Source: Nitrospirae bacterium JdFR-86 (GTDB taxonomy: Bacteria > Nitrospirota > Thermodesulfovibrionia > Thermodesulfovibrionales > JdFR-86). Taken from it: DNA of 36,816 bases. How positions within the stretch are numbered: the first letter of the stretch is position 1; the number at the start of each line of letters is the position of its first letter. Shown here one piece after another: positions 8,144 through 17,446 of the stretch. Under the pieces are notes generated by a model. That model ran no database searches, was not told where the DNA came from, and saw only the letters and a list, made by a program, of their open reading frames with translations. The stretch lies in NCBI GenBank assembly GCA_002011815.1, contig MTOV01000009.1:77266-114081 (forward strand), read 5' to 3'. The translations under genes were made by a program, and so were the position numbers.

Positions 8144-8542
8144 TTAAGCGCCAAGCGTCTCCTTCAACGTGTGCAAACCTTTCCCCCCTTCTTCAAGTAT
8201 CGGGCAAAACTCATACTGTATGAGGTCAGCAAGCATTATCCAGTCTTTTCTTTCAAATGCAGAAGCCATGTCCCTGAGAACTACAAGAGACTTGTCCCAG
8301 CAGGAAAGAGGCTCTTGCGATACATCAAGGTGTTTCAAGCCATTTCTCAACTCTCTTATGTAATCCATAAGATAGCTCAGATTATCAAATGCTTCTGACA
8401 GGGAGTTGAAAAGTTCTTCTGTCTGCTCGACTCTGAGATGGTTTGCACATTCCATAAGCTCTGTCCCTATCTCAGCAGTAATGTCTCCTGTCTCTGCAAG
8501 GCTTTTCTTAACAACATCCAGTAACTCTTGTTTGCTTCCCAC
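8144..8542 (-). CDS. Small all-helical protein of unknown function at the end of the glycosylation cassette
   Basis: I do not recognise this 132-residue protein. It has no signal peptide or membrane segment, looks wholly helical, and is acidic with two short heptad-like stretches (LFNSLSEAFDNLSYLMDYIRELRNGL). The GTG start at 8542 is fixed by a strong AAGGAGGT seven bases upstream, which is formed by the last codons and stop (AGG AGG TAA) of the glycosyltransferase gene, so the two are coupled. The context suggests a role with the glycosyltransferases, such as an adaptor or chaperone, but this is inference only. Confidence 0.7.
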   Translation of the reverse strand: MGSKQELLDVVKKSLAETGDITAEIGTELMECANHLRVEQTEELFNSLSEAFDNLSYLMDYIRELRNGLKHLDVSQEPLSCWDKSLVVLRDMASAFERKDWIMLADLIQYEFCPILEEGGKGLHTLKETLGA

Positions 8543-8548
8543 TGTTTT

Positions 8549-10288
8549 TTACCTCCTTGGAATTTCCTGTTTATGATACTCATTCACACTGTCCTTTGTC
8601 ATCTTACCTGCTTCTTCCTTAGAAGCATGCAAAGACATCAACTGCTCAATAGTCTGCATTATTATCTTTGTATGGTTCAGCAGGTCAGTGTAAAGCAGAC
8701 GAATCTGCTCGGCTTGCGAGGCAAGGTCTTCATCCTCAATGCTTCCCTTTCCGTATTTGAACAGGAAGGTTAAAGGGCTCAGAAGAGAATGAGAATACCC
8801 TATTTTTTCTATTTCCTCTTCGATATCCGGCACTCTTTTCCACAGCTCCTTTATACGTTTGACATCCGGAGAAGGCCTCACAGCCTCTTTGGCTATGAGT
8901 GTGACAAGAGACAATCCCATTTCGGTCAGACCGATCAGGCTCCTCAGAGCATTGAGTTCTTCGTCCAACTGAACTGCTGCCTCAATCGAGTTGTGCCTGA
9001 GGTTTATCTTGTCGACAATACTCTGATACAGTTCTTCCGGTGTTAATTCTGAATCTCCATCAAGAATCCTGACCCATGTCTGCCTGTAAAGATATGAAAA
9101 CAGGGTCTTATTATTCAGCGGACGCTTTATAAGAGGATAATAATCCAGAAACCCATCTTCTGCAAAATACGAACGGTAAATCTGTACACCATCCCACATG
9201 GAAGAAGGCTCTATCTGCAAAACATCAGTATTAAGCATTATGCGTCGTGTCAACTCAAAAACCTTATCTGCGCTTATTGCATCTTTACATATCATTTCAC
9301 TGCATTTCACACGAAAGCTGCATGGACTGCACGGTATATCAGCCTGCACTGCATAGTGCCCCTCGCCATACGGACCTGTCTCCCTGAAAAGAGCCGTAAC
9401 CAGAAAGATACCAATTACCTTTGTGCCAACTGCAGTAGCTATATGCATAGGTCCTGTATCGTTGCTTATAAAGAGATTGCATCTTTTAAGCAGGGAAGCC
9501 AGTTCAACCAGACTTGTCTTTCCGATGAAATTAAGAGGCTTTGTCCTGACAATGTCCTCGAATTTCTTTCCAAGCTCTGCCTCTTTGGAAGAGCCTGTAA
9601 GCAGGATTTTGGCTCCGAATTCATCTGTCAGCCTGTCTGCAAGCTCTGCAAAAGAAGAGACAGGCCATCTTCTGTCCTCACGGCTTGCCCCGAGTTGAAG
9701 CCCGATAAGAATATCCCCTTCACCTACCCCATGCTTTAATAAAACGTCATTTACACTCTGCTCTGCATCTTCAGGAACGACAAGGTGCAGTCCTTTTTTA
9801 GCAGGCACTGCGCCTCCAATCTTGACGTGAAGGTCGCAGATATGAAACGGATTGCACTGTCTGCTCGTAACTATATTGAAAAAATACCTCATCCACGGAT
9901 GCTTGATAACACTATGCCCTTCGGCATCTACGGTGTAGCCCCGTATCTCCTTTGCGTTGATTAGAGACAGCAAAAAAGCGCTTGCTGTAGAATGGGTAAG
10001 GTTTATCGCCACGTCGTAAACTGTGTCGTTCACTGTGCGAAGACTGTCCTCTACATACCGGAATCCACTTATAAAGTCATCGTTGTTTAAGCTTTCTATA
10101 ACTTTTTTCCCGTCGAATGTAAGCACCCTGTCCACATAAGGAATATAGTTGCATATTTCAAAGAAGGCAGGACTTACAAGCAGGGTAATTCTCACTGCAG
10201 GGTATTTTTCCTTAAGACCTGCAATCACAGGTGTGGTCTGCAAAAGGTCACCCATGCGTGTAAGATTAACTATAATTACGTCTTTCAT
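8549..10288 (-). CDS. GT9-type glycosyltransferase with C-terminal helical extension
   Basis: 579 residues. The first roughly 350 match the heptosyltransferase (GT9) fold: N-terminal IIVNLTRMGDLLQTTPVIAGLK, the second-domain start IGLQLGASREDRRWP, and the nucleotide-sugar site LFISNDTGPMHIATAVGTKVIGIF. A cysteine-rich stretch follows (CSPCSFRVKCSEMICKD), as is common in this family. About 210 further residues (370-579) are predicted helical and are not part of normal GT9 enzymes. No membrane anchor is present. The ATG start overlaps the upstream stop as ATGA. In this cassette it probably adds a sugar to flagellin or its glycan rather than to LPS core, though an LPS role cannot be excluded. 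Confidence 0.82.
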   Translation of the reverse strand: MKDVIIVNLTRMGDLLQTTPVIAGLKEKYPAVRITLLVSPAFFEICNYIPYVDRVLTFDGKKVIESLNNDDFISGFRYVEDSLRTVNDTVYDVAINLTHSTASAFLLSLINAKEIRGYTVDAEGHSVIKHPWMRYFFNIVTSRQCNPFHICDLHVKIGGAVPAKKGLHLVVPEDAEQSVNDVLLKHGVGEGDILIGLQLGASREDRRWPVSSFAELADRLTDEFGAKILLTGSSKEAELGKKFEDIVRTKPLNFIGKTSLVELASLLKRCNLFISNDTGPMHIATAVGTKVIGIFLVTALFRETGPYGEGHYAVQADIPCSPCSFRVKCSEMICKDAISADKVFELTRRIMLNTDVLQIEPSSMWDGVQIYRSYFAEDGFLDYYPLIKRPLNNKTLFSYLYRQTWVRILDGDSELTPEELYQSIVDKINLRHNSIEAAVQLDEELNALRSLIGLTEMGLSLVTLIAKEAVRPSPDVKRIKELWKRVPDIEEEIEKIGYSHSLLSPLTFLFKYGKGSIEDEDLASQAEQIRLLYTDLLNHTKIIMQTIEQLMSLHASKEEAGKMTKDSVNEYHKQEIPRR

Positions 10289-12078
10289 ACGTGCACATCC
10301 CTTGAGGTATAAATTTCCTTAATCTCCCTCATAAGGAGAAAAATCTTTTCGACATCTGAGAGCTTTCCTTCTTTTGAGGCTATCTCCTCCACAATCTCAG
10401 GGAAGCCAACTCTGCCCCTTCCAATAAATCCTGCAAGGTATTTTCCAAGCTCTGTATTGCTTCCGGCTCTCTGAAGCAGGGTTCCTATGTCGTGTTTTCC
10501 TTTTGCCCATGGTGGCAGTTCAAAGCCATGTTTCAGGACGAAATTCAGCATTTCTTCCATTCTGTGTCTGTATGTATGCTCTTTTAGAACCCTTGCCCTT
10601 GCTCTCTCTGCAATCTCCTGTCTTTCCTCAGGATTATTGAGGTAATACCTTATCTTTCGCTTGAGGTCATCAAGACTGTTAAAGCATATAATCTCTTTGC
10701 CCGGTTCAAAGAACTCAGCGAGCTCAGGCCGGCAGTCCACAAGCTGGAACCCTCCGCACGCTGCCACCTCGAATGTCCTCGGATTTAAGAAATCGCCGTA
10801 GGGGTTTATTCCTTCATGATATGTGGAAGAATGCAGGTTTATGTTTATCTTCGTGGCGTTGAATATCTTGACAATCTCCTCTGTTTCTATCCTTTCGCCG
10901 TTTCTCTGGACGCACTTTCCAAGTGGCGAATTCAAGTCCCACTCACTTCCCCATATCTTAAAGTCAAACCCGAGCAGACCTTGGAAAAACAGTCTTCTGT
11001 TGTAATATCCAGCACCCATGAACGAAACATCGCTTCCGTACTCAGCGAGCTCATCAGGGCTGAGCTCCAATTTCCTGTGGACATCAGGACAAGCGGCAAG
11101 AGGTAAATACGAAAAATTATTCGCCCCTATATCTCTTAGTCTTTTAAAGAACTCGCCTTTCTGAATGACAAAGAAGTAGTTATAAAACGGAGCAATACTC
11201 TGCCAGTAGGTCAGATGCCTGAAGTCCTCTACAAACCAGAAGGCAGTAACAACCTTCAGGTCTCTGAGCCTCACAAGAGCGTTATGAGTAAAAGGTGCCT
11301 GCGCAAGTGCAAACAGGAAGTCAGGCTTAAATTCCTCGCACCTTGTCATTATGGTTTCAGAAATAAAGTCAACAAGCAGTGACCTCAGTTGAGACCGCTG
11401 GCTCTTGTTCTGTGTCAAGGCGTCGATGCCGAAGTAAGTATCTCTGTATCGGCTGTTGTCCACATACTCCACTTCATGTCCCATCTCCCTTAAGGCATGG
11501 GTGCAGTACTCTGCAATAGGAAGTGACCCGCCATAAATCGGGCCAACAACCATGATTCTCAAACACTCCTTCGCTGCCTTAAGCGCCCTGAGCTTTGAAT
11601 ACAGTGCATCAAAATAACCACTGTTCAAACTCATAGAAGGTTTATGCTCAAGAACCGTAAACCCTTTGCTTATAGAAGACAGGTCATTGCCTGTAAGAAT
11701 CCTTACTCTTGAAAGAACCGATGTTAAATCTATTGATTCAATCGCTGTTTTAAGGACATCCAGTCTCGGCTCAACGACAACCACATCCGTCGGGGTTCTC
11801 TTACATAACTCTATAATGTGATATCCCAACCCGAAGCCGAGCACAACGAGTTGAGATGCCCTCTGAATGCTCTCTCTGTGATATTCCACCCACGCTTCTG
11901 CCTCTCTTACCGGATCATACAGACTATGAAGTGCAATATCGCCTGCCTTTAAAGAAAGACGCCCTGTCTTTGTGGTGACAAGTTGCAGGTCAGCTCCTGC
12001 CTTTGCGGCAACAACCGCAGAGGCAAGCTCCGGGTCCAGACTGCTTAATGCCCTGATGTTTTCTTCAAAAAACCTCAT
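10285..12078 (-). CDS. Maf N-terminal domain fused to CgeB-type glycosyltransferase (copy 2)
   Basis: 597 residues. Residues 1-180 resemble the N-terminal part of motility-associated factor (Maf) proteins: the motif LHSLYDPVREAEAWVE, then a Rossmann-like LVVLGFGLGYHIIELCKR and VVVVEP. The usual Maf DUF115 transferase core is not seen. Instead, residues from about 193 (IMVVGPIYGGSLPIAEY) look like a GT-B CgeB/DUF3880-type transferase ending in FLNPRTFEVAACGGFQLVD and a C-terminal RARARVLKEHTYRHRMEEML helix. Maf proteins glycosylate flagellin, so this enzyme probably adds sugar to the filament protein. ATG start at 12078 overlaps the previous stop (ATGA). It is a clear paralogue of the gene at 12075-13742. 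Confidence 0.8.
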   Translation of the reverse strand: MRFFEENIRALSSLDPELASAVVAAKAGADLQLVTTKTGRLSLKAGDIALHSLYDPVREAEAWVEYHRESIQRASQLVVLGFGLGYHIIELCKRTPTDVVVVEPRLDVLKTAIESIDLTSVLSRVRILTGNDLSSISKGFTVLEHKPSMSLNSGYFDALYSKLRALKAAKECLRIMVVGPIYGGSLPIAEYCTHALREMGHEVEYVDNSRYRDTYFGIDALTQNKSQRSQLRSLLVDFISETIMTRCEEFKPDFLFALAQAPFTHNALVRLRDLKVVTAFWFVEDFRHLTYWQSIAPFYNYFFVIQKGEFFKRLRDIGANNFSYLPLAACPDVHRKLELSPDELAEYGSDVSFMGAGYYNRRLFFQGLLGFDFKIWGSEWDLNSPLGKCVQRNGERIETEEIVKIFNATKININLHSSTYHEGINPYGDFLNPRTFEVAACGGFQLVDCRPELAEFFEPGKEIICFNSLDDLKRKIRYYLNNPEERQEIAERARARVLKEHTYRHRMEEMLNFVLKHGFELPPWAKGKHDIGTLLQRAGSNTELGKYLAGFIGRGRVGFPEIVEEIASKEGKLSDVEKIFLLMREIKEIYTSRDVHV

Positions 12079-13742
12079 ACAGCATACCTCTTTCTCATGC
12101 TCTCGATCATACTGTTCAGTCTGTGTCTGTATGTATGCTGACTTAGAACCCTGTCTCTTGCCCTTTGAGCAACTGTCTTTCTCTTATCAGAATTGTCAAG
12201 GTAAAACCTTACAAGCTCAGGTATCTCGCCTTTTTCTTTATAGGTAATGACCTCTTTGCCTTCTTCAAACAGCTCGCTGAGCTCTTCCTGCTGGTCGGTA
12301 AGCAGAAAACCACCGCATGCCGGAACATCAAAGACCCTCTGGTTGACAGCCCCACCCATCTGAAGGCTCGTGGCATTAAGATTTACCCTGCACGCGTTGT
12401 AAAAGAGAGGAAGCTCCCTGTAATAATTAAGAGGCGGATAGAGCTTATAGTCTTTACTGAGAAGTTTGCTCCAGCCTCTATCGCCATGAATATGGTGCCC
12501 GAATCCTTTAAGCATCTCTACGCATGAAAGACGGTAAAGAAGCGTTGCCCTCCAGATAGCAGCAGCCTCAAAATCAATCCTTTCCTGCACCGGAAGATGA
12601 CTGATGTCTATATCCAGACTCTTCACTGCCTCTTCAAAAGACATTCTCGACGTGCTGAGCAGTCGCGCCACCTTTTCCACAAGCGGGTGAAGCTCTTTGC
12701 GCAGTTTTCTCAGCCTTTCCTCAGTAGGCTCTGCCATGGAGTTACCGACAAACCCTACATCACACCGATATGCCTTAAGATGTTTTTTGCTGAGCTTGAT
12801 TGGCTTAAATACCGTCTCGTCCGTGGCAAGCGGAAGATAAGAAACCGACTCAAATCCCACAGACCTCATGTCATCCATATAGCCCTTGTCCCACAGAAAA
12901 AGCGAGACATAAGGAGATACATTCTCCTTGAATTCCCTGACAATGATATTAGGACTGTCCACATACCATGAAGCAACCGGCATCTCAATGGAATTAAAGA
13001 AAGACGTCAGGGCCCCTTCTTCATCGAACCCGAGATGGTTCAGGGCAAGGAAAAAGTCAGGCTTGAATTCGATGATTTTTTCAATCAACCCGTGCACAAA
13101 AGCCTCACTGCCCTGCTCCCTTCTAACGTGTATCTTTACTGGCCTGTGACCGAGCCTCTTCAGCGCCTTCTCCACCTCGACATTGAGGAAATAGCCTGAA
13201 TCCAAAACAGCAACGACAAGACTGTCATTTTTAAACTTAGGATATTTAAGCCTCTCCCAGAGTCTAATCGACACGGTTTTTTTCAGCGCTGAAACAATAG
13301 GGCGGTAGTAGTCAGAGAACGCAGAAACAGCAGAAGACAGGGTAAAGACTGCAACCGGAGCTATCCCGTTTTTCATCTGGTGTCTTGTAATCTCTCTTAA
13401 TGCTTCTTCAGGAGAAAGCCCTACGACATACCGGACTTTATCAGAGATTTCTTCACGTTCTTTTGCGATTTCATATATTTCAGGGACTGCCTCGACCACA
13501 ACAAGTTCAGCGCGGGGAAATCTTCTAAGGAGTTCTTTTATATGGTAACCGAAGCCTAGTCCAAGCACGACAAGGATGCCGTTTCCGTCGAACTGAAAGG
13601 CATCCACGATGCTTTTAGCCTCTGCCTCCGGGTCGTAGAGGCTGTGGAGCGCCTTTTCCGAGCCGTCCTCACCTTTTACCTTCAAGGAAGGCTTACCGCT
13701 TTTGGTCTCCACCAGTGAGATATTATGCGAAGTAAAGACCAT
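12075..13742 (-). CDS. Maf N-terminal domain fused to CgeB-type glycosyltransferase (copy 1)
   Basis: 555 residues with the same architecture as its downstream neighbour: a Maf-N-like region (ALHSLYDPEAEAKSIVD, LVVLGLGFGYHIKELLRR, ELVVVEAVPE) over about the first 175 residues, then a GT-B CgeB-type transferase with YVDSPNIIVREF, VGFVGNSMAEPTEERL, VNQRVFDVPACGGFLLTD and the terminal RARDRVLSQHTYRHRL helix. Divergence from copy 2 is strong except for these motifs, so the duplication is old and the two may add different sugars. ATG start at 13742 with AGGGAAT just upstream; the stop overlaps the next start. Cytosolic, with no membrane segment. The donor sugar is unknown. Confidence 0.8.
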   Translation of the reverse strand: MVFTSHNISLVETKSGKPSLKVKGEDGSEKALHSLYDPEAEAKSIVDAFQFDGNGILVVLGLGFGYHIKELLRRFPRAELVVVEAVPEIYEIAKEREEISDKVRYVVGLSPEEALREITRHQMKNGIAPVAVFTLSSAVSAFSDYYRPIVSALKKTVSIRLWERLKYPKFKNDSLVVAVLDSGYFLNVEVEKALKRLGHRPVKIHVRREQGSEAFVHGLIEKIIEFKPDFFLALNHLGFDEEGALTSFFNSIEMPVASWYVDSPNIIVREFKENVSPYVSLFLWDKGYMDDMRSVGFESVSYLPLATDETVFKPIKLSKKHLKAYRCDVGFVGNSMAEPTEERLRKLRKELHPLVEKVARLLSTSRMSFEEAVKSLDIDISHLPVQERIDFEAAAIWRATLLYRLSCVEMLKGFGHHIHGDRGWSKLLSKDYKLYPPLNYYRELPLFYNACRVNLNATSLQMGGAVNQRVFDVPACGGFLLTDQQEELSELFEEGKEVITYKEKGEIPELVRFYLDNSDKRKTVAQRARDRVLSQHTYRHRLNSMIESMRKRYAV

Positions 13743-13763
13743 ATTCCCTGTTAAATTCTCCTT

Positions 13764-16250
13764 TCAGCCGGTTAAGCATCTCAAGTTTGGCGACTGTGCC
13801 GCACCCTGCATTTGTCTATCCTCTAAAAAATAACAGACGCCTTCTCCTAAAAGCCGGTCGATTTCTCTCAGGCGGGGAGACAGACGGTTCAGAGTTTCTT
13901 CCTCAAGATAATAAGTACCAAGGGCGCTTCCCGCTGTCATTGCAAATATCTTATAGATGCACGAAATAAAATCCTTCTCCCTGCCTTTTAAAGTATGATG
14001 TTTACAGTAAAGATACTCTGCAAAATTACCAAAGCGATCCATAAAATCCGGAATTATGAAGTTCCGCTTAAAATTGTATCGTTGCTCCGGCAGCAGGACG
14101 ATGTCCCCTGCTATCTGCCCCAACAACGAATTCAGGCTGTCATCCCCTTGAATCCCTCTTTCTTCCAGTGTCTTTTCTATCCTTCCAGGAGAGGTCTCCA
14201 TGTTTGCCTTGAGAGCGTTGATGAATGTTTTTATAGCCGTTACAGGCTCAAGGTCTATATGTCCTAACCCAGCAACCGCGATATTGATTAAATCATAAGT
14301 GCCTGCAATGCTTGCTATCACCGAATCTAAGGTTATATCGTTTATATTGAAGAAATACGGCAGATCGTCTTCAAGGATATATATCTGGGCTTTCGTACTT
14401 ATATAATGCCGCTTAAATACATCATCTGCTCCCCTATCGTGCCAGTGATAGACCCCTGTTGAGGTCAGATAACCGATAGTCTTTTTTCTTTCGAGAAGTT
14501 TCACTCCAAAATCAATATCTTCCGCATTAATAAGAGGGCTGAATTGGATCTCCTTAAAAACATCCCTTCTGATACAAGATGAAACATTATCAAGGAATGT
14601 CAATCTCCGCTTAGTCGTGCTGTCAAAGAGCTTCCAGTCTATCCTCTTTGAGTTTTCAGACAGTGTGTAAATGGAATCATTTTCAAAACCTAACAATCTT
14701 GCCATGCTCTCATTCAGCCAGAGGCTGAACAGATCGGCTTCCGGCTTGACAAACTGCCTTGAAGACAGTGCTGCCAGCTCAGGGTATTCAATAAACGGGC
14801 ATATCATGTTATAGAGCCAATAATCGCCTACAGGCATTGCATCCTGGACTGTAAAGACGAGGTAATCGCCGCTTGCCTCCCTTGCCCCGAGATTACGGGT
14901 ACTTCCATGGTTAAACTCTTTCTGGGCAATGCGAATAACCTTAGCTCCAAACTCTTCAGCAATCTGTACCGAGTTGTCCGTTGACTCTGAATCTATGACG
15001 ATGATCTCAACATCCTGAACTCTTCGCTGAGACCGAATCCTGCCCAAAAGCTCCCTTAACTGCCCGCCACCATTTTTTACAGGAATAATCACCGATACTT
15101 TAGAGGTAATTACCGGAGGCCTTGTCCTGATAGCCATCTGGTTAATAACAGGTGCATTCCGGAAATACTCCTTTTGTTTTACAAGGTCCGTATATAAGTT
15201 CAACCATTTATGAGCATTCTTCTGGACGGTGTATTTCTCCTTTACCTCTGAATAGGCGCTCTGTCCTATCTTTAACCGCAGATCCTTATTCTCAATCAAC
15301 ATTTCCATCGCTTTATACCAGCTCTCCTCATCATCATTTGCCAGTATGCCTGTTACGCCATCAGTTACGGACTCGGCATACGGGGCTATCTTTGAATAGA
15401 TGCCTGGAATTTTACATATCGAATACTCCAGAAACTTAATGCTGCTTTTACATTCATTAAATGGCGAGCTGACAAGGGGGGCAAGGGCGATATCAATATG
15501 ATTGCTCTGGAACATGCTGGCAAACTCCCTGTAGTCTTTAACTAAACTCTGGACAAGCTCCACTTCCTCCATGTCACGTAATTCCTCGGTGATGCATCCC
15601 ACTGCCCGGAAAATGACCCTGCCTTTGTATTTCTGCAAGATCCGCTTAATCGCAGGGCTTATCATCTGTAAATCTTCCCCATGGGTCGGCGTGCCCATAT
15701 AGCCCATGACAATCTTCCCATCCCTTCCCTGCGTTGTGCCAACCTTTGAACCTGACCAGATGTTTACATCTATATAGTTGGGGAGGACATAAATGTTTTT
15801 GTTGTATTTTAAGAGTTGCTCTTTCAGCTTTGGGGTTGTTACTGTAATCGCATCAACCCTCCTCATCAGATTGATTATATGCTGGGCGGACTCATCGTAA
15901 CCTGTTTTTTGGGGGTGGGAGTTAGGCAGTTTTATCAACAGGTCATCGACCTCGTAAACAACCACTTTGCCAAGTCGTCTTGCCTCTGCAAGTATCGCTG
16001 AAGTAAACAGATTGGCGTCCCTCTGGATTACAACGATGTCAGCCTCTTTTATGGCATCGAGATTAACATATATACCTCTGTCGGTAAATTCCGTGCCAAA
16101 AACCACCCTGAGCCTGCCTTTCATACAGGAAGTGGTGAGCGGACTTATCAGGCGGATCATCGGACAGGCATGTGAATAGTCTGCGAACGAGTAGAGCAAG
16201 ACAGTGATAACCTTATTTTTCAGTTTCTTCTTTTTTATTTTCTTTGCCAT
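13764..16250 (-). CDS. Two-domain glycosyltransferase (GT4-like plus GT2 rhamnosyltransferase-like)
   Basis: 828 residues. After a very basic N-terminus (KKIKKKKLKNK), residues 12-370 form a GT-B, GT4-like domain (VIQRDANLFTSAI, VVYEVDDLLI, YVLPNYIDVNIW, SSIKFLEYSICKIPGI). Residues from about 384 form a GT-A, GT2 domain: VSVIIPVKNGGGQL, VIDSESTDNS, and YLVFTVQDAMP, where QDA replaces the usual DxD as in rhamnosyltransferase-like GT2 enzymes, then AEDIDFGVKLL and GVYHWHDRG. The last roughly 150 residues are helical. Two transferases in one chain suggest sequential addition of two sugars. ATG start at 16250 after AAGGGA. It follows the sulfotransferase gene in the cassette; flagellin or surface glycan assembly is inferred. 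Confidence 0.85.
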   Translation of the reverse strand: MAKKIKKKKLKNKVITVLLYSFADYSHACPMIRLISPLTTSCMKGRLRVVFGTEFTDRGIYVNLDAIKEADIVVIQRDANLFTSAILAEARRLGKVVVYEVDDLLIKLPNSHPQKTGYDESAQHIINLMRRVDAITVTTPKLKEQLLKYNKNIYVLPNYIDVNIWSGSKVGTTQGRDGKIVMGYMGTPTHGEDLQMISPAIKRILQKYKGRVIFRAVGCITEELRDMEEVELVQSLVKDYREFASMFQSNHIDIALAPLVSSPFNECKSSIKFLEYSICKIPGIYSKIAPYAESVTDGVTGILANDDEESWYKAMEMLIENKDLRLKIGQSAYSEVKEKYTVQKNAHKWLNLYTDLVKQKEYFRNAPVINQMAIRTRPPVITSKVSVIIPVKNGGGQLRELLGRIRSQRRVQDVEIIVIDSESTDNSVQIAEEFGAKVIRIAQKEFNHGSTRNLGAREASGDYLVFTVQDAMPVGDYWLYNMICPFIEYPELAALSSRQFVKPEADLFSLWLNESMARLLGFENDSIYTLSENSKRIDWKLFDSTTKRRLTFLDNVSSCIRRDVFKEIQFSPLINAEDIDFGVKLLERKKTIGYLTSTGVYHWHDRGADDVFKRHYISTKAQIYILEDDLPYFFNINDITLDSVIASIAGTYDLINIAVAGLGHIDLEPVTAIKTFINALKANMETSPGRIEKTLEERGIQGDDSLNSLLGQIAGDIVLLPEQRYNFKRNFIIPDFMDRFGNFAEYLYCKHHTLKGREKDFISCIYKIFAMTAGSALGTYYLEEETLNRLSPRLREIDRLLGEGVCYFLEDRQMQGAAQSPNLRCLTG

Positions 16251-16306
16251 ACGAGTCCCTTTTTAATGAGACCTTCCCAGCGTAAACAGCAGTATTTTTT
16301 GTCTCC

Positions 16307-17446
16307 TCATAATTTATTCTCAGACAGCAAAGCAATGTTTACCTTTGCCTCTTCGTTCTCCGGATCAAGCTTAAGTGCCCTTCTAAATAACTCTTCAGCA
16401 GCCCTATAATCTCCGAGTTGAAAGCTCAATACACCAAGGTTATTGAGTGCCTCAGCACTTTCAGGGTTTAAAGACAGTGCCTTCTCAAAAAAGTATGCGG
16501 CATCATCAAACCTTTCGAGCTTGAAACAGAGCTCTCCTATCTCCACCAGCACCTGAGACTTCTGTATCGGGCCTGATGCCTGCTGCAATTTCCCCTCACA
16601 AGCCTTCAGGGCTGCTTCAAGGTCTTGCATATAGGTATCATCCAATGGGGCAGCACTTCCTGCCAGTGCCTGACGGCACACAGGCCCTGCTTCTTCGCAC
16701 ATCTCCATATATAATCTTGTCACCTCGGCAGGGACTTCTGTCTTCTGAAGAAGCTCCGGTGTAGAGGACCGATTATGCCTTAAAGCAACAGAAATCGTCC
16801 TACATGCCTTTTTCAGCATTTCTTCGGAAACGGACAAACCTAAAAAATCCAGCAGACGTCTTAACTCTGCAACCGGGTCGGCGAAGTAAGCGTCATAGTG
16901 CGTAATTATCCGTTGTTCAGGGCTTGCAGCAGCCAGCAGACGCTGATTGTAAGTCAGCCACAAATGATACCCAAACATAGCGGAGTTCTTGTTGCGTTTA
17001 ATAAGCGACCATGCAACTTCAAGCGGATTCCTAAGACATACCACAACCTTCATATCTGGCAGAAGGCTTTTCCAGAACGGCAGTGTCAGACTATTGCGCG
17101 GGTCTTTCCAGCCCCATGCCTCGTGACCTTTAAACCTCTGAACAAGACTTATTGCCTTACTTTTAAACCGATTGAATTCTGGTTGCTGTTCCCATCCATC
17201 CTCGACAAGAGGAGGCAAATCCCATGCCCCTCCTAATTCGGCAAGTATCATATCGTTCAGTCCCACGAAGCTCTTGTTTTCCCAAAATCCTTCCGGGTTG
17301 TCAGGTGCAGGCTCCATAAGGTCACTTTCCTGCCCAAGGTATAACCCGCATAGATTCAGCAGCCTGGTAACCATCGAAGTGCCTGAACGGTGCATACCTG
17401 TGATACAGACCGGCATCTCTCCCCCTATGTCATACAGTTCATTCAT
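16307..17446 (-). CDS. Sulfotransferase-family protein with C-terminal TPR repeats
   Basis: 379 residues. The N-terminal domain has the PAPS 5'-phosphosulfate loop ITGMHRSGTSMVTRLL (about 15-30) and the 3'-phosphate motif VVVCLRNPLEVAWSLIKRN near residue 135, so it should transfer sulfate to a sugar or protein. At least two TPR units follow (FDDAAYFFEKALSLNPESAEALNNLG and YRAAEELFRRALKLDPENEEAKVN, about 300-375), as in proteins that bind peptide partners. It opens the transferase part of the cassette. Its ATG at 17446 lies within the end of a 21-codon frame. Sulfation of flagellin or its glycan is a plausible but unproved role. Confidence 0.8.
   Translation of the reverse strand: MNELYDIGGEMPVCITGMHRSGTSMVTRLLNLCGLYLGQESDLMEPAPDNPEGFWENKSFVGLNDMILAELGGAWDLPPLVEDGWEQQPEFNRFKSKAISLVQRFKGHEAWGWKDPRNSLTLPFWKSLLPDMKVVVCLRNPLEVAWSLIKRNKNSAMFGYHLWLTYNQRLLAAASPEQRIITHYDAYFADPVAELRRLLDFLGLSVSEEMLKKACRTISVALRHNRSSTPELLQKTEVPAEVTRLYMEMCEEAGPVCRQALAGSAAPLDDTYMQDLEAALKACEGKLQQASGPIQKSQVLVEIGELCFKLERFDDAAYFFEKALSLNPESAEALNNLGVLSFQLGDYRAAEELFRRALKLDPENEEAKVNIALLSENKL

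Noticed and set aside
10560-12139. Repeated roughly 20-base stretch (near 10560 and near 12119)
   Set aside because: Both encode the HTYRHR segment of the two paralogous transferases; it is shared ancestry, not a mobile repeat.
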